DNA of 64,000 nt from the NCBI GenBank assembly GCA_049840395.1, contig JASGLD010000001.1, forward strand, positions 434,001 to 498,000, in the 5' to 3' direction. The number at the start of each line of letters is the position of its first letter. Position 1 is the stretch's first letter. Shown here one piece after another: positions 7,476-15,527 of this stretch. Origin of the DNA: CAILZL01 sp049840395. GTDB lineage: Bacteria > Pseudomonadota > Gammaproteobacteria > Steroidobacterales > Steroidobacteraceae. Under the pieces are notes generated by a model. The model was not told the DNA's origin. It saw only the letters and a list, made by a program, of their open reading frames with translations, and searched no databases. The position numbers and the translations under genes are program-made.

Positions 7476-7940
7476 TCATTCCAGACCGACGATGTACTGC
7501 CACTCTTGCTTGGTAACCGGTGTAACAGAGAGGCGGTTGCCGCGTTTCAGGATTAGCAGCTCGCTTAGCTGCTTGCCTGCATGCTGACGCAGTTCATCCA
7601 GGGTGATGATGCGTTTGAATTTGCGCTGCAGCTTTACATCCACCATCAGCCAGCGCGGTGCATCGCGTTTGCTGTCCGGGTCGTAGTGATGATGCTTGGC
7701 GTCGAACTGGGTGTGATCGGTATAACCGGTCTTGGTGATGGTCATGGTGCCGACGATGCCGGGTATCGCGCAGCTGGAGTGATAGAAAAAAGCTTGATCG
7801 CCCACCTGCATTTGATCGCGCATGTAGTTGCGTACCTGGTAATTGCGTACGCCATCCCAACAGCTGGTTTTGCCTGTGGCGGCAGCCAAATCATCGATGC
7901 TGAACGCGTCCGGTTCGGATTTAAACAGCCAATATTGCAT
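7476..7940 (-). CDS. EVE-domain protein (thymocyte nuclear protein 1 family)
   Basis: Small PUA-like EVE domain filling the whole 154-residue protein; such domains are thought to bind modified bases or RNA, and the exact role in bacteria is unsettled. Signatures: YWLFKSEPDAFS at the start, WDGVRNYQVRNYMR, GDQAFFYHSS, GIVGT, and WLMVDV. A GTG three codons upstream is in frame, but ATG 7940 has GAGG eight bases before it and matches family N-termini. Lies downstream of fau on the same strand (51 bp gap), so it may be the last gene of a zapB-zapA-6S-fau transcript. Confidence 0.92.
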   Translation of the reverse strand: MQYWLFKSEPDAFSIDDLAAATGKTSCWDGVRNYQVRNYMRDQMQVGDQAFFYHSSCAIPGIVGTMTITKTGYTDHTQFDAKHHHYDPDSKRDAPRWLMVDVKLQRKFKRIITLDELRQHAGKQLSELLILKRGNRLSVTPVTKQEWQYIVGLE

Positions 7941-7991
7941 GGCTTGCACCTCGGGCTAGATGGAAGAGAAAGATTGGAATTGAATTTGGAG

Positions 7992-8657
7992 TTATTGGCT
8001 ACGTGGACGAATGATCGCACGCTCGGTCACGATCAGGTCCAAGCCCACATCATGCGGCTGACGGGTAAGGAGTGGCACTTGCTGGCAGGCATACGCGACG
8101 CCAATCAAACGCGGCCGACGAAACCTCTGGCTGCGGCCCAGGCGCGCGAAGTGGCGGTCGTAGAAGCCGGCGCCCATGCCCAAGCGATGACCCAGCGCAT
8201 CGAACCCCAGCAGGGGAGTCAATACTGCATCGAGTCGCAGGGTTGGAATGGAATGATGCTGGCGGATATTGCGTAGTTGCGGGATCTGCCATTCATGCAG
8301 CTGTAGTCGGCTATCGGGTTGCAGCGGATAGAAACTCATCTGTCGACGCCGCTGATTCGTGATGTGCGGTACGAATACGCGACAGCCGCGCCGCCATGCC
8401 AGTTCGATGAAAGGTTGTAGATCGAGTTCACCTGGCAGCGCCAGATAGACGCCGATGTGCACGCCTGGACGGCAGAACGACAGGCGCATAAGCGCATCTG
8501 CCACCATCTGTGCTGCGTGGCGTCGTTCGATGAGGGGGATGGAGCGTCGTCGCTGTCTAAGCTGACGACGCAATGCACTGCGGTCGTTCGACGCAGCCGT
8601 CGCAATGATGGATACGGAATGCGAAGGGGGAGAGGCGCCACCCGCCTGTGCCGTCAT
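7992..8657 (-). CDS. fau: 5-formyltetrahydrofolate cyclo-ligase
   Basis: Converts 5-formyl-THF to 5,10-methenyl-THF using ATP (the ygfA product of E. coli). The C-terminal half has the folate/ATP signature LGMGAGFYDRHFA, and LPGELDLQPF lies earlier. About 221 residues from ATG 8657. The start is uncertain: the frame is open to 8708, ATG 8657 has no clear Shine-Dalgarno and falls inside the 3' strand of the 6S RNA closing stem, and the conserved body (LRRQLRQRRR) begins only ~28 residues later, so a later non-ATG start is possible. Follows 6S RNA as in many gammaproteobacteria. Confidence 0.9.
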   Translation of the reverse strand: MTAQAGGASPPSHSVSIIATAASNDRSALRRQLRQRRRSIPLIERRHAAQMVADALMRLSFCRPGVHIGVYLALPGELDLQPFIELAWRRGCRVFVPHITNQRRRQMSFYPLQPDSRLQLHEWQIPQLRNIRQHHSIPTLRLDAVLTPLLGFDALGHRLGMGAGFYDRHFARLGRSQRFRRPRLIGVAYACQQVPLLTRQPHDVGLDLIVTERAIIRPRSQ

Positions 8658-8824
8658 AGGCCATTGCTCTCGACGCGGAGCAATAGGTGGGACCGGGCTA
8701 CGACACATAAGGCTTTCCGCACGAGGCGGACATGCACAGTGTTATCGCGAACCATGGCCCCGAGGGTATTTACATTAGGGTCGAGAGGTAACCCGACCAT
8801 ATGTCGAACACCGCAGGCAGCGCC
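8634..8824 (-). ncRNA. ssrS: 6S RNA, regulator of sigma70 RNA polymerase
   Basis: Located between zapA and fau, the classical 6S position. The 191-base stretch folds with a 12-bp closing stem (8813-8824 with 8634-8645; arms GGCGCTGCCTGC and GCGGGTGGCGCC, with G-U pairs). It also has conserved pieces of gammaproteobacterial 6S: GGTGTTCG near the 5' end, AAAGCCTTA in the 3' half, and a 3' hairpin CCTATTGCTC/GAGCAATGG preceded by CCCA. Length is close to E. coli 6S (184). 6S mimics an open promoter and holds RNA polymerase in stationary phase. Its 3' end overlaps the presumed fau ATG. Confidence 0.9.
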
Positions 8825-8944
8825 AAAACAAATCATTTCAAACTCACCGCCATCATGCCAGCGATCCCGGCGCGAAATATCGGTGTTAGCACTAAAAACA
8901 TGTCAGACCCCATCCATCAGGGCCGAGCACGGCCAAAAGACCGA

Positions 8945-9259
8945 TTAGATTTCCATCTGCTTGCCGCGAGTGATGGCAGATTCCACCCGCTCACGCAGCT
9001 GACGCATACGGTCCACCACGCCGACATCCACGTCGGCGCCGACGCGTTTGATCTTCAGCAATTCATTGGCCAGATTCAGCGCCGCCATCACGGCGATACG
9101 ATCCAGCCCCATCACACTGCCGGTATCGCGGATCTCGCGCATCTTGCCGTTGAGATATTCGGCGGCGTCGAGCAGATCGGTGCGTTCTTCCACCGGGCAG
9201 GCGACCTGGTATTCCTTTTCCAGGATACGGATGCTGACTCGAGCAGTACGATCGTTCAT
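8945..9259 (-). CDS. zapA: Cell division protein ZapA
   Basis: Bundles FtsZ filaments at midcell. 104 residues with the ZapA pattern: an N-terminal beta domain (RVSIRILEKEYQVACP), a helix EERTDLLDAAEYLN, the block GLDRIAVMAALNLANELL, and a C-terminal coiled coil. Starts within the end of the upstream zapB-like gene (4-bp ATGA overlap, 9256-9259), showing translational coupling. 6S RNA follows 120 bp downstream. Confidence 0.95.
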   Translation of the reverse strand: MNDRTARVSIRILEKEYQVACPVEERTDLLDAAEYLNGKMREIRDTGSVMGLDRIAVMAALNLANELLKIKRVGADVDVGVVDRMRQLRERVESAITRGKQMEI

Positions 9260-9489
9260 GCGCCGTGCTCCAAAGATTTCAGGCGACCGATCATCCCTTC
9301 CACGCGCGTACGCACCTGCTCGTTCTTTTGCAGCAGGCCGCCGCGTTCGGCCACCAATGCTTCATTGCGTTGACGCAAGGTGTAGTTCTCTTCCTTGATC
9401 TGCGCCAGCGTGCTGACCAATTCCGCTACCCGCGCCTCCAGGCGACGGAATTCTTGCTCGATGGCGGACTTGGGGGTGGGATCGCTCAT
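9256..9489 (-). CDS. ZapB-like coiled-coil protein (TIGR02449 type)
   Basis: 77-residue, almost entirely coiled coil from about residue 10 (FRRLEARVAELVSTLAQIK, then ENYTLRQRNEALVAERGGLL), rich in Glu/Leu/Arg heptads. Proteins of this kind sit immediately before zapA in Pseudomonas- and Xanthomonas-like genomes and are presumed partners in Z-ring organisation. Start set at ATG 9489 (MSDPTPK); an ATG 12 codons earlier is possible and neither has a strong Shine-Dalgarno. Overlaps zapA by 4 bp. Divergent from ygfB, leaving about 155 bp for both promoters. Confidence 0.85.
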   Translation of the reverse strand: MSDPTPKSAIEQEFRRLEARVAELVSTLAQIKEENYTLRQRNEALVAERGGLLQKNEQVRTRVEGMIGRLKSLEHGA

Positions 9490-9644
9490 GCTGAAATTAT
9501 GCGGGTGCAAGTTCGGCATGGTCAAACTTTGCGTGGATTATTTTTGACTGCACGTAATGTGCCGTTGACGTGCCGCCGGCGGCGACGCCGCGAACGTTCG
9601 CGTGACCATGTAATAATTTTGCGTCAGGCCCTAACATAGTCGTT

Positions 9645-10226
9645 ATGTACACCATCAGTTTCACTCAGGCCGAACAGGCGCTGCGCACAGCAGGCGCAGG
9701 GGTAACACTTGCCGAAGCGCATGGTTGCCTATGCGGTGCGCTGTGCATCCTGCCGCAGTTTTCCACGCAAAGCTGGTTGCAGGAGCTATTGCCTGATCCA
9801 ACAGAGGATAGCTTGCCCACTACAGCAGCACCCGATGCGGCGCTGACGCAGCTCTACACGGAAACTCAGTTGGCTTTACAGGGCGATGCCATGGAATTCT
9901 CGCCGCTGTTGCCTGACGACGAAGCCCCGATTGATGAACGCATTGCTGCGTTGGCGCAGTGGTCGCAGGGATTTCTGTACGGTTTTGGTATTGGCATTCC
10001 CGCCGCTCAGAAACGTTTCCCCGGTGAGGTGGGTGAGATTCTCAAGGATCTCAGTGAAATCGCCCGCGCCGGTGAAGAAGAGTCCAGCGGTAGTGATGCG
10101 GAAGAGGAGTCCTATACAGAATTGGTGGAATACCTGCGCGCCGCAGCGCAGCTGGTTCATGACGAACTGGCAGGGCAGCGCGCCGAACAGGCGCAGCAGC
10201 GGCCACGTGCTGATGGTATGCATTGA
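9645..10226 (+). CDS. ygfB: UPF0149/YgfB family protein
   Basis: 193-residue helical, acidic protein. The YgfB pattern includes AEAHGCLCGALC near the N-terminus, LAQWSQGFLYGFG in the middle and EESYTELVEYLRAAAQLVHDEL at the end. In Pseudomonas aeruginosa YgfB affects beta-lactamase and cell-wall gene expression; its general role is poorly defined. It leads the conserved ygfB-pepP-ubiH-ubiI run, here with 132 bp before pepP. Confidence 0.93.
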   Translation: MYTISFTQAEQALRTAGAGVTLAEAHGCLCGALCILPQFSTQSWLQELLPDPTEDSLPTTAAPDAALTQLYTETQLALQGDAMEFSPLLPDDEAPIDERIAALAQWSQGFLYGFGIGIPAAQKRFPGEVGEILKDLSEIARAGEEESSGSDAEEESYTELVEYLRAAAQLVHDELAGQRAEQAQQRPRADGMH

Positions 10227-10358
10227 TCGTTAAGGGCGCCACGCGGTCATAAACTGGAATCAACCCTTCTTAGCCGACAAACCATCTTGAACAGTTTGCT
10301 TCTTTCCCAATCAGATAAATCGCCAGTAAAGGCGCGCCGTTCCAACGGCAGGGTCACT

Positions 10359-11660
10359 ATGAGCAGCGATGAATTCCAGCGGCGGCGTAAGCAGTTGATG
10401 AAGATGATCGGCAAGGGCGGCATCGCCATCCTGCCCACTGCTGTCGAGAAGCAGCGTAACAACGATGTGCACTACAACTTTCGTCCGGACAGTGACTTTC
10501 ACTACCTGACCGGTTTCAATGAACCGGAATCGGTGGCGGTGCTGATTCCAGGACGCCCGCGTGGCGAGTTCATCATGTTCGTGCGCGAGCGCGATCCGCT
10601 ACGCGAAACCTGGGATGGCCGTCGTTCCGGACCGGAAGGCGCGGTCAAAGACTTTGGCGCTGACGATGCCTTTCCCATCAATGATATCGACGACATCCTG
10701 CCGGGTCTGATGGAGAACTGTCCGCGCGTGTACTACACCATGGGTTTGAGCGCGGATTTCGATCAGCGCGTCATCAGTTGGGTGAATGGGCTTAAGGCGC
10801 AGGCACGTGCCGGCGTGCAACCGCCGCAGGAGTTCGTTGCCCTCGATCACGTGCTGCACGACATGCGCTTGTACAAGTCACGCGGCGAAGCGCAGTTGAT
10901 GCGCCGTTCAGCCGCCATTGCCGTCGCAGCTCACGAGCGCGCCATGCGCTTCGTGCAGCCTGGTCGCAAGGAATACCAGGTAATGGCCGAGCTGCTGCAC
11001 GAGTTTCACAGCAATGAAGCAGATATTTCCTACCACCCTATCGTGGGCGGCGGTGAGAATAGTTGCATCCTGCACTACCACGAGAACAATGCCGAATTGA
11101 AAGACGGCGATCTGCTGTTGATCGACGCCGGGTGCGAGTATGGCTTCTATGCGTCAGATATCACGCGCACCTTTCCCGTCAACGGTCGTTACTCTCCCGA
11201 GCAGCGTGCGGTTTACGAAGTAGTGTTGCAGGCGCAGTACGCTGCCATCGCCGCCACCAAGCCGGGCAATCACTGGAATGCGCCGCACGATGCCGCCGTT
11301 CGTGAAATAACCCAGGGTTTGATCAAACTGGGCCTGCTCAAGGGCAAGCTGCAATCGCTGATCAAGGACGGCGCTTATCGCCAGTTCTTCATGCATCGCA
11401 CCGGGCATTGGCTGGGCATGGATGTGCATGACGTGGGCGATTACAAAGTCGGTAACGAATGGCGCGTGCTCGAACCTGGCATGGCGTTGACTGTAGAGCC
11501 GGGCATTTACATTGCCGCCGGCAGCAAGGTGCCCAAGCGTTGGTGGAACATCGGTATTCGCATCGAGGACGATGTGCTGGTGACCAAGGACGGCTGCGAA
11601 GTGCTGACCGGCGCCTTGGCCAAAGAGCCGGATGATGTCGAACGCCTGATGGCATCTTGA
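10359..11660 (+). CDS. pepP: Xaa-Pro aminopeptidase P
   Basis: Dimanganese pita-bread peptidase removing N-terminal residues before proline. All five metal ligands are visible: D256 (LLIDAG), D267 (YASDITR), H350 (HRTGHWLG), E380 (LTVEPGIY) and E403 (IRIEDD). 433 residues, near E. coli PepP (441). ATG 10359 is preferred (AGGGT upstream; MSSDEFQRRR matches the family start); the longer frame from 10287 begins with TTG. The stop TGA shares a base with the ubiH ATG. Confidence 0.95.
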   Translation: MSSDEFQRRRKQLMKMIGKGGIAILPTAVEKQRNNDVHYNFRPDSDFHYLTGFNEPESVAVLIPGRPRGEFIMFVRERDPLRETWDGRRSGPEGAVKDFGADDAFPINDIDDILPGLMENCPRVYYTMGLSADFDQRVISWVNGLKAQARAGVQPPQEFVALDHVLHDMRLYKSRGEAQLMRRSAAIAVAAHERAMRFVQPGRKEYQVMAELLHEFHSNEADISYHPIVGGGENSCILHYHENNAELKDGDLLLIDAGCEYGFYASDITRTFPVNGRYSPEQRAVYEVVLQAQYAAIAATKPGNHWNAPHDAAVREITQGLIKLGLLKGKLQSLIKDGAYRQFFMHRTGHWLGMDVHDVGDYKVGNEWRVLEPGMALTVEPGIYIAAGSKVPKRWWNIGIRIEDDVLVTKDGCEVLTGALAKEPDDVERLMAS

Positions 11661-12901
11661 TGCCGCAAGCGCATTCCGATAATCCGGTCTATGACCTGCT
11701 GATCTGTGGCGGTGGCCTGGTCGGCGCCAGCCTGGCGCTGATGCTCAAGCCATTGGGATTGCGCGTGGCGATGATCGAAGCCACCGCGTTTGCCGGCAGC
11801 GCCCATCCCAGTTTCGATGAACGTACCACGGCCTTGTCCAATGGCAGTCGGCGCGTGTTTGAAGCAGTGGGTGTATGGCCGTTGTTACAGCGCACCGCCA
11901 CGCCGATCAAACGCATCCACGTCTCCGATCAGGGGCGCTTCGGTTTCGCGCGTCTATCGGCGCAGGAACAGGGTTTGGCAGCGTTGGGTCATGTGGTCCC
12001 CAATTGGCAAATGGGCGCGGCGCTGTGGCAACGCCTGCAGGAAGAGCAGATCGAAATCATTGCGCCGGCTCGCGTGGTGCAACTCGATGCAGGCATCGAT
12101 AGCCGCCGGGTCACGATTGATTCCAACGGACAACAAACAACCTTGAGCGCACGACTGATCGTCGCCGCCGATGGTGCGCAGTCGCTGGTGCGTGATGCAG
12201 CCGGCATCGGCAATACGCAGTGGGACTATGGTCATACCGCCCTGATTTGTAATGCCCTGACGCAGCGCTTCCACGAACATGTTGCCTACGAACGCTTTAC
12301 GCCGCGCGGCGCGCTGGCGGTGCTGCCGCTATCCGATGCCCGCGTCGGGTTGATCTGGACCATGGCGCATGCCGCCGCTGCTGAGGCATTGAGCTGGTCG
12401 GACGATGAGTTTCTGGCGCGCTTCCAACAGGAGTTTGGTTTTCGTCTCGGCCGCTTCCTGAAAGTGGGTGCACGTCACGCCTATCCGTTGTCGCTGGTGC
12501 GTGCGGTGCAACATCATGCCGAGCGTATCGCCGTCATCGGCAATGCGGCGCAGATGCTGCATCCCATCGCCGGCCAGGGTTTGAACTTAGGGTTACGCGA
12601 TGCAGCCAGTCTGGCCGAGTTGTTGGCAGATGGATTGCGCGCCGATCCGCAACTGGACATCGGCAATGCCGAGCTATTGCAGCACTATGCCGATTGGCGT
12701 CAGCAGGACAGCAAGCGCATCGTCGCGTTCACTGATGGTCTGGTGCGGCTGTTCAACCAACGGCTGGGGTTGATCAAATTTGCACGCGATGCCGGTTTGT
12801 TGGCCTTCGATCTGATGCCGGCGGCCAAGGACGCCATGGCGCAATTGTCTATGGGCGCTTCCGGTCGCATTCCTCGCCTGGCACGCGGCGCACCGCTATG
12901 A
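11660..12901 (+). CDS. ubiH: UbiH, 2-octaprenyl-6-methoxyphenol hydroxylase
   Basis: FAD monooxygenase of ubiquinone synthesis acting at the inner membrane. Rossmann FAD motif CGGGLVGASLA near residue 14, the DG fingerprint VAADGAQSLVR mid-protein, and the UbiH-typical second FAD motif GNAAQMLHPIAGQGLNLGLRD, where UbiH has GNAAQ instead of GDAAH. 413 residues. ATG 11660 overlaps the pepP stop by one base and its own stop overlaps the ubiI ATG by four, so pepP-ubiH-ubiI is translationally coupled. Confidence 0.94.
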   Translation: MPQAHSDNPVYDLLICGGGLVGASLALMLKPLGLRVAMIEATAFAGSAHPSFDERTTALSNGSRRVFEAVGVWPLLQRTATPIKRIHVSDQGRFGFARLSAQEQGLAALGHVVPNWQMGAALWQRLQEEQIEIIAPARVVQLDAGIDSRRVTIDSNGQQTTLSARLIVAADGAQSLVRDAAGIGNTQWDYGHTALICNALTQRFHEHVAYERFTPRGALAVLPLSDARVGLIWTMAHAAAAEALSWSDDEFLARFQQEFGFRLGRFLKVGARHAYPLSLVRAVQHHAERIAVIGNAAQMLHPIAGQGLNLGLRDAASLAELLADGLRADPQLDIGNAELLQHYADWRQQDSKRIVAFTDGLVRLFNQRLGLIKFARDAGLLAFDLMPAAKDAMAQLSMGASGRIPRLARGAPL

Positions 12902-14142
12902 ACAGAACCGATTTCGACATCGCCATCTGTGGCGGCGGTATGGTCGGCGCTACCTTGACTGCATTGCTATTGCGCGAGCCCAGCCTGCGCGATCTGCGCA
13001 TCGCATTGATCGAAGCGCGCTTTCCCACGCAGGCGCCGGGCAGTGAGGTGGATCTGCGCGTCTCGGCCATCTCGCGCGCCTCGCAGCGCATTCTCGAGCA
13101 CGCCGGCGCGTGGAGCTCGTTGAACACTGCGCAACGCTCACCGTATAGCGAGATGGTGGTATGGGATGCGGCCAACAAGTCCGATGATGAGCAGGCGTTG
13201 TGCTTCTCCGCCAGCGCTTTGGGCGAACCGGATCTCGGCCACATCGTTGCCAACAATTGCTTGCAGTGGGCAGCGCTGGAAGCGGCGCATCACGAAAATG
13301 TCACCCGCTTTGCGACCGAGTTATCCGGCATCAGCGTCGATGACGATGCGGCGCAGGTGAAGCTCGTGGATGGGCGACGTTTTAGTGCGCGTCTTGTGAT
13401 TGGCGCCGACGGCGCCAGAAGCGCCAGCCGCGAATTTGTCGGGGTCGAGACGCGTATGCGCCCCTACCAACAAAGCGCCGTGGTCACACATGTGCGCACC
13501 CAGCACTCGCATCGGCAAACCGCCTGGCAGCGCTTCCTTCCTAATGGACCGATTGCCTTCCTGCCCTTGAATGATGGCCGCAGTTCCATTGTCTGGACCA
13601 CCACGCCGGAACATGCGGCTGAACTACTGCAGCTGGGCGATGCAGAGTTGGGTGAGCAAATTGCAGTTGCCTTCGATCATGTACTGGGTGAAGTCAGCGT
13701 CGCCGCTCCACGTGCCGCCTTTCCATTGCAACTCGCACAGGTGGATGAATATTGCCGACCGCGTTTCGTGTTGGTGGGCGACGCTGCGCATAGCGTGCAT
13801 CCCTTGGCTGGGCAGGGGGTGAATCTGGGGTTCATGGATGCCGCTGCGCTAGTGCAAGTGCTGAGCGAAGCGCGCCAGGCGGGTGCTTCGAAAGAATCGC
13901 TCAGCGAGCTACGCGTGTTGCGTCGCTACGAGCGTTGGCGCAAAACCGAAAACACGCTGGCGTTGGGATTGATCGATGGATTGAATCGCATGTTTAGCAA
14001 TCAGCAACCTGGCTTAAGCATGCTTAGACGTAGCGGCTTGCGCCTGGTGCAGCAACTGCCGCTGGCCAAACGCGCGCTGATGATGCGTGCGCTCGGTCTT
14101 GCCGGCGAGCGACCGGCGATAGTGCGCAATAGCCTGCGGTAA
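12898..14142 (+). CDS. ubiI: UbiI/VisC-type ubiquinone FAD hydroxylase
   Basis: Paralogue of UbiH, most likely introducing the C5 hydroxyl during ubiquinone synthesis. CGGGMVGATL at the N-terminus, VIGADGARSASR in the middle, and VGDAAHSVHPLAGQGVNLG as the second FAD motif. 414 residues. Position directly after ubiH is the usual visC/ubiI place. With coq7 at 3.3 kb the window holds three ubiquinone ring hydroxylases; assignment between UbiI, UbiF and UbiM types rests on synteny and is not certain. Confidence 0.88.
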   Translation: MNRTDFDIAICGGGMVGATLTALLLREPSLRDLRIALIEARFPTQAPGSEVDLRVSAISRASQRILEHAGAWSSLNTAQRSPYSEMVVWDAANKSDDEQALCFSASALGEPDLGHIVANNCLQWAALEAAHHENVTRFATELSGISVDDDAAQVKLVDGRRFSARLVIGADGARSASREFVGVETRMRPYQQSAVVTHVRTQHSHRQTAWQRFLPNGPIAFLPLNDGRSSIVWTTTPEHAAELLQLGDAELGEQIAVAFDHVLGEVSVAAPRAAFPLQLAQVDEYCRPRFVLVGDAAHSVHPLAGQGVNLGFMDAAALVQVLSEARQAGASKESLSELRVLRRYERWRKTENTLALGLIDGLNRMFSNQQPGLSMLRRSGLRLVQQLPLAKRALMMRALGLAGERPAIVRNSLR

Positions 14143-14301
14143 CTGACTGCGCCAACTGGATGGCGCCTAATCTTCTCGATGCACTGCCTGTAGGTTGGTC
14201 GCACCCGCGTTTGTAGCTGCCGTCCTGCTTGTTCCCTAAGGCCCTTGGGCGCATTCTTTTTGCGTGTAGGTGAAATACCTGTAGTTGAAGCAGGGGCAGT
14301 C

Positions 14302-15420
14302 ATGTCGCTGGCACGCTATCAAGATGCATTGCGTCAATTGTTGGCGCCCGCTCATGTGGCGGTGGGTGGCGGCAATCCCTGGGACATCCAGGTGCGCGAT
14401 CCCACCTTCGCGCGGCGCATCCTGGCGCAAGGCTCCATCGGCGTGGGCGAGTCGTACATGGATGGGCAGTGGGATTGCGAACGCCTCGACGAAATGATGT
14501 TCCGCGTGTTCCGCGCCGGCATCGATGGTCACTTGCCCGGCCTGCGATTGTTGTGGGCTTCCTTGCTCGCCAAGCTGTTCAATCCGCAGACGCCCACGCG
14601 TTCGTTCAAAGTGGGTCAGCAGCACTACGACATTGGTGATGATTTATATCAACGCATGCTGGATCCACGCATGATCTACAGCTGCGCCTATTGGCGGCAG
14701 GCGGATACCTTGGATGCGGCGCAGGAAGCCAAGCTCGATCTGGTCTGTCGCAAACTGGGCCTGCAACCGGGCATGAAGATACTGGACATCGGTTGCGGTT
14801 GGGGTGGTGCCGCGCAATTTGCCGCGCAACGATACGGCGTCCATGTGGTGGGTGTGACCATCTCGCGCAATCAGGCGCAAACCGCGCGTGAACGCTGTCA
14901 GGGACTGCCGGTAGATATCCGCCTATGCGACTACCGCAGCCTGGAAGGTCGTTTTGATCGCATTTACTCGCTGGGCATGTTCGAGCATGTGGGCGTACGC
15001 AACTACGCCACTTACTTCGAGACTGCACGACGGTTGTTGGTCAGCGACGGTTTGATGTTGTTGCACACCATTGGTCAGAACACCTCACAGAGCGCCAACG
15101 ACCCTTGGATCGAGCGCTATATCTTTCCCAACTCAGTGATCCCGTCCATGGCGCAGATTGCGCGCGCCGTGGAAGGACATTTTGTGGTTGAGGATTGGCA
15201 TGGCTTCGGCGCGTACTACGACCGCACGTTGCTGGCCTGGCATGAACGTTTCAATGCGCATTGGTCAGAGCTCAGTCCGCGTTACGGCGAAAGGTTTCGA
15301 CGCATGTGGAATTTCTGGTTGCTGGCCTCGGCGGCTTACTTCCGTGCACGCCGCGATCAGTTGTGGCAGGTGGTGTTGTCGCCGGAGGGTGTACCCGGCG
15401 GCTATACGGAGGTACGTTGA
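14302..15420 (+). CDS. cfa: Cyclopropane-fatty-acyl-phospholipid synthase
   Basis: Adds a methylene from S-adenosylmethionine to cis double bonds of membrane phospholipids, usually on entry to stationary phase. SAM motif DIGCGWGG at 162-169, the active-site region YSCAYW with Cys at 128, SLGMFEHVG, and IFPNSVIPS. 372 residues, close to E. coli Cfa (382). Start ATG 14302 (MSLARYQDAL) has a GGGG-type ribosome binding site; the 19-codon upstream extension is not conserved-looking. Preceded by a 159-bp gap after ubiI. Confidence 0.94.
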   Translation: MSLARYQDALRQLLAPAHVAVGGGNPWDIQVRDPTFARRILAQGSIGVGESYMDGQWDCERLDEMMFRVFRAGIDGHLPGLRLLWASLLAKLFNPQTPTRSFKVGQQHYDIGDDLYQRMLDPRMIYSCAYWRQADTLDAAQEAKLDLVCRKLGLQPGMKILDIGCGWGGAAQFAAQRYGVHVVGVTISRNQAQTARERCQGLPVDIRLCDYRSLEGRFDRIYSLGMFEHVGVRNYATYFETARRLLVSDGLMLLHTIGQNTSQSANDPWIERYIFPNSVIPSMAQIARAVEGHFVVEDWHGFGAYYDRTLLAWHERFNAHWSELSPRYGERFRRMWNFWLLASAAYFRARRDQLWQVVLSPEGVPGGYTEVR

Positions 15421-15527
15421 TACCGCAATGTAGTTTATTGGCAACGATGTGCTTGCACATATAGCAGGGCGTAGTCTGTGTGTGTCGTTGACCAAGGCTG
15501 ACTACGGCCCCACTCACACCTAGTGTC

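Noticed and set aside
8457..8948. 163-codon plus-strand frame
   Set aside because: Antisense to fau and 6S RNA, both supported by motif and structure.
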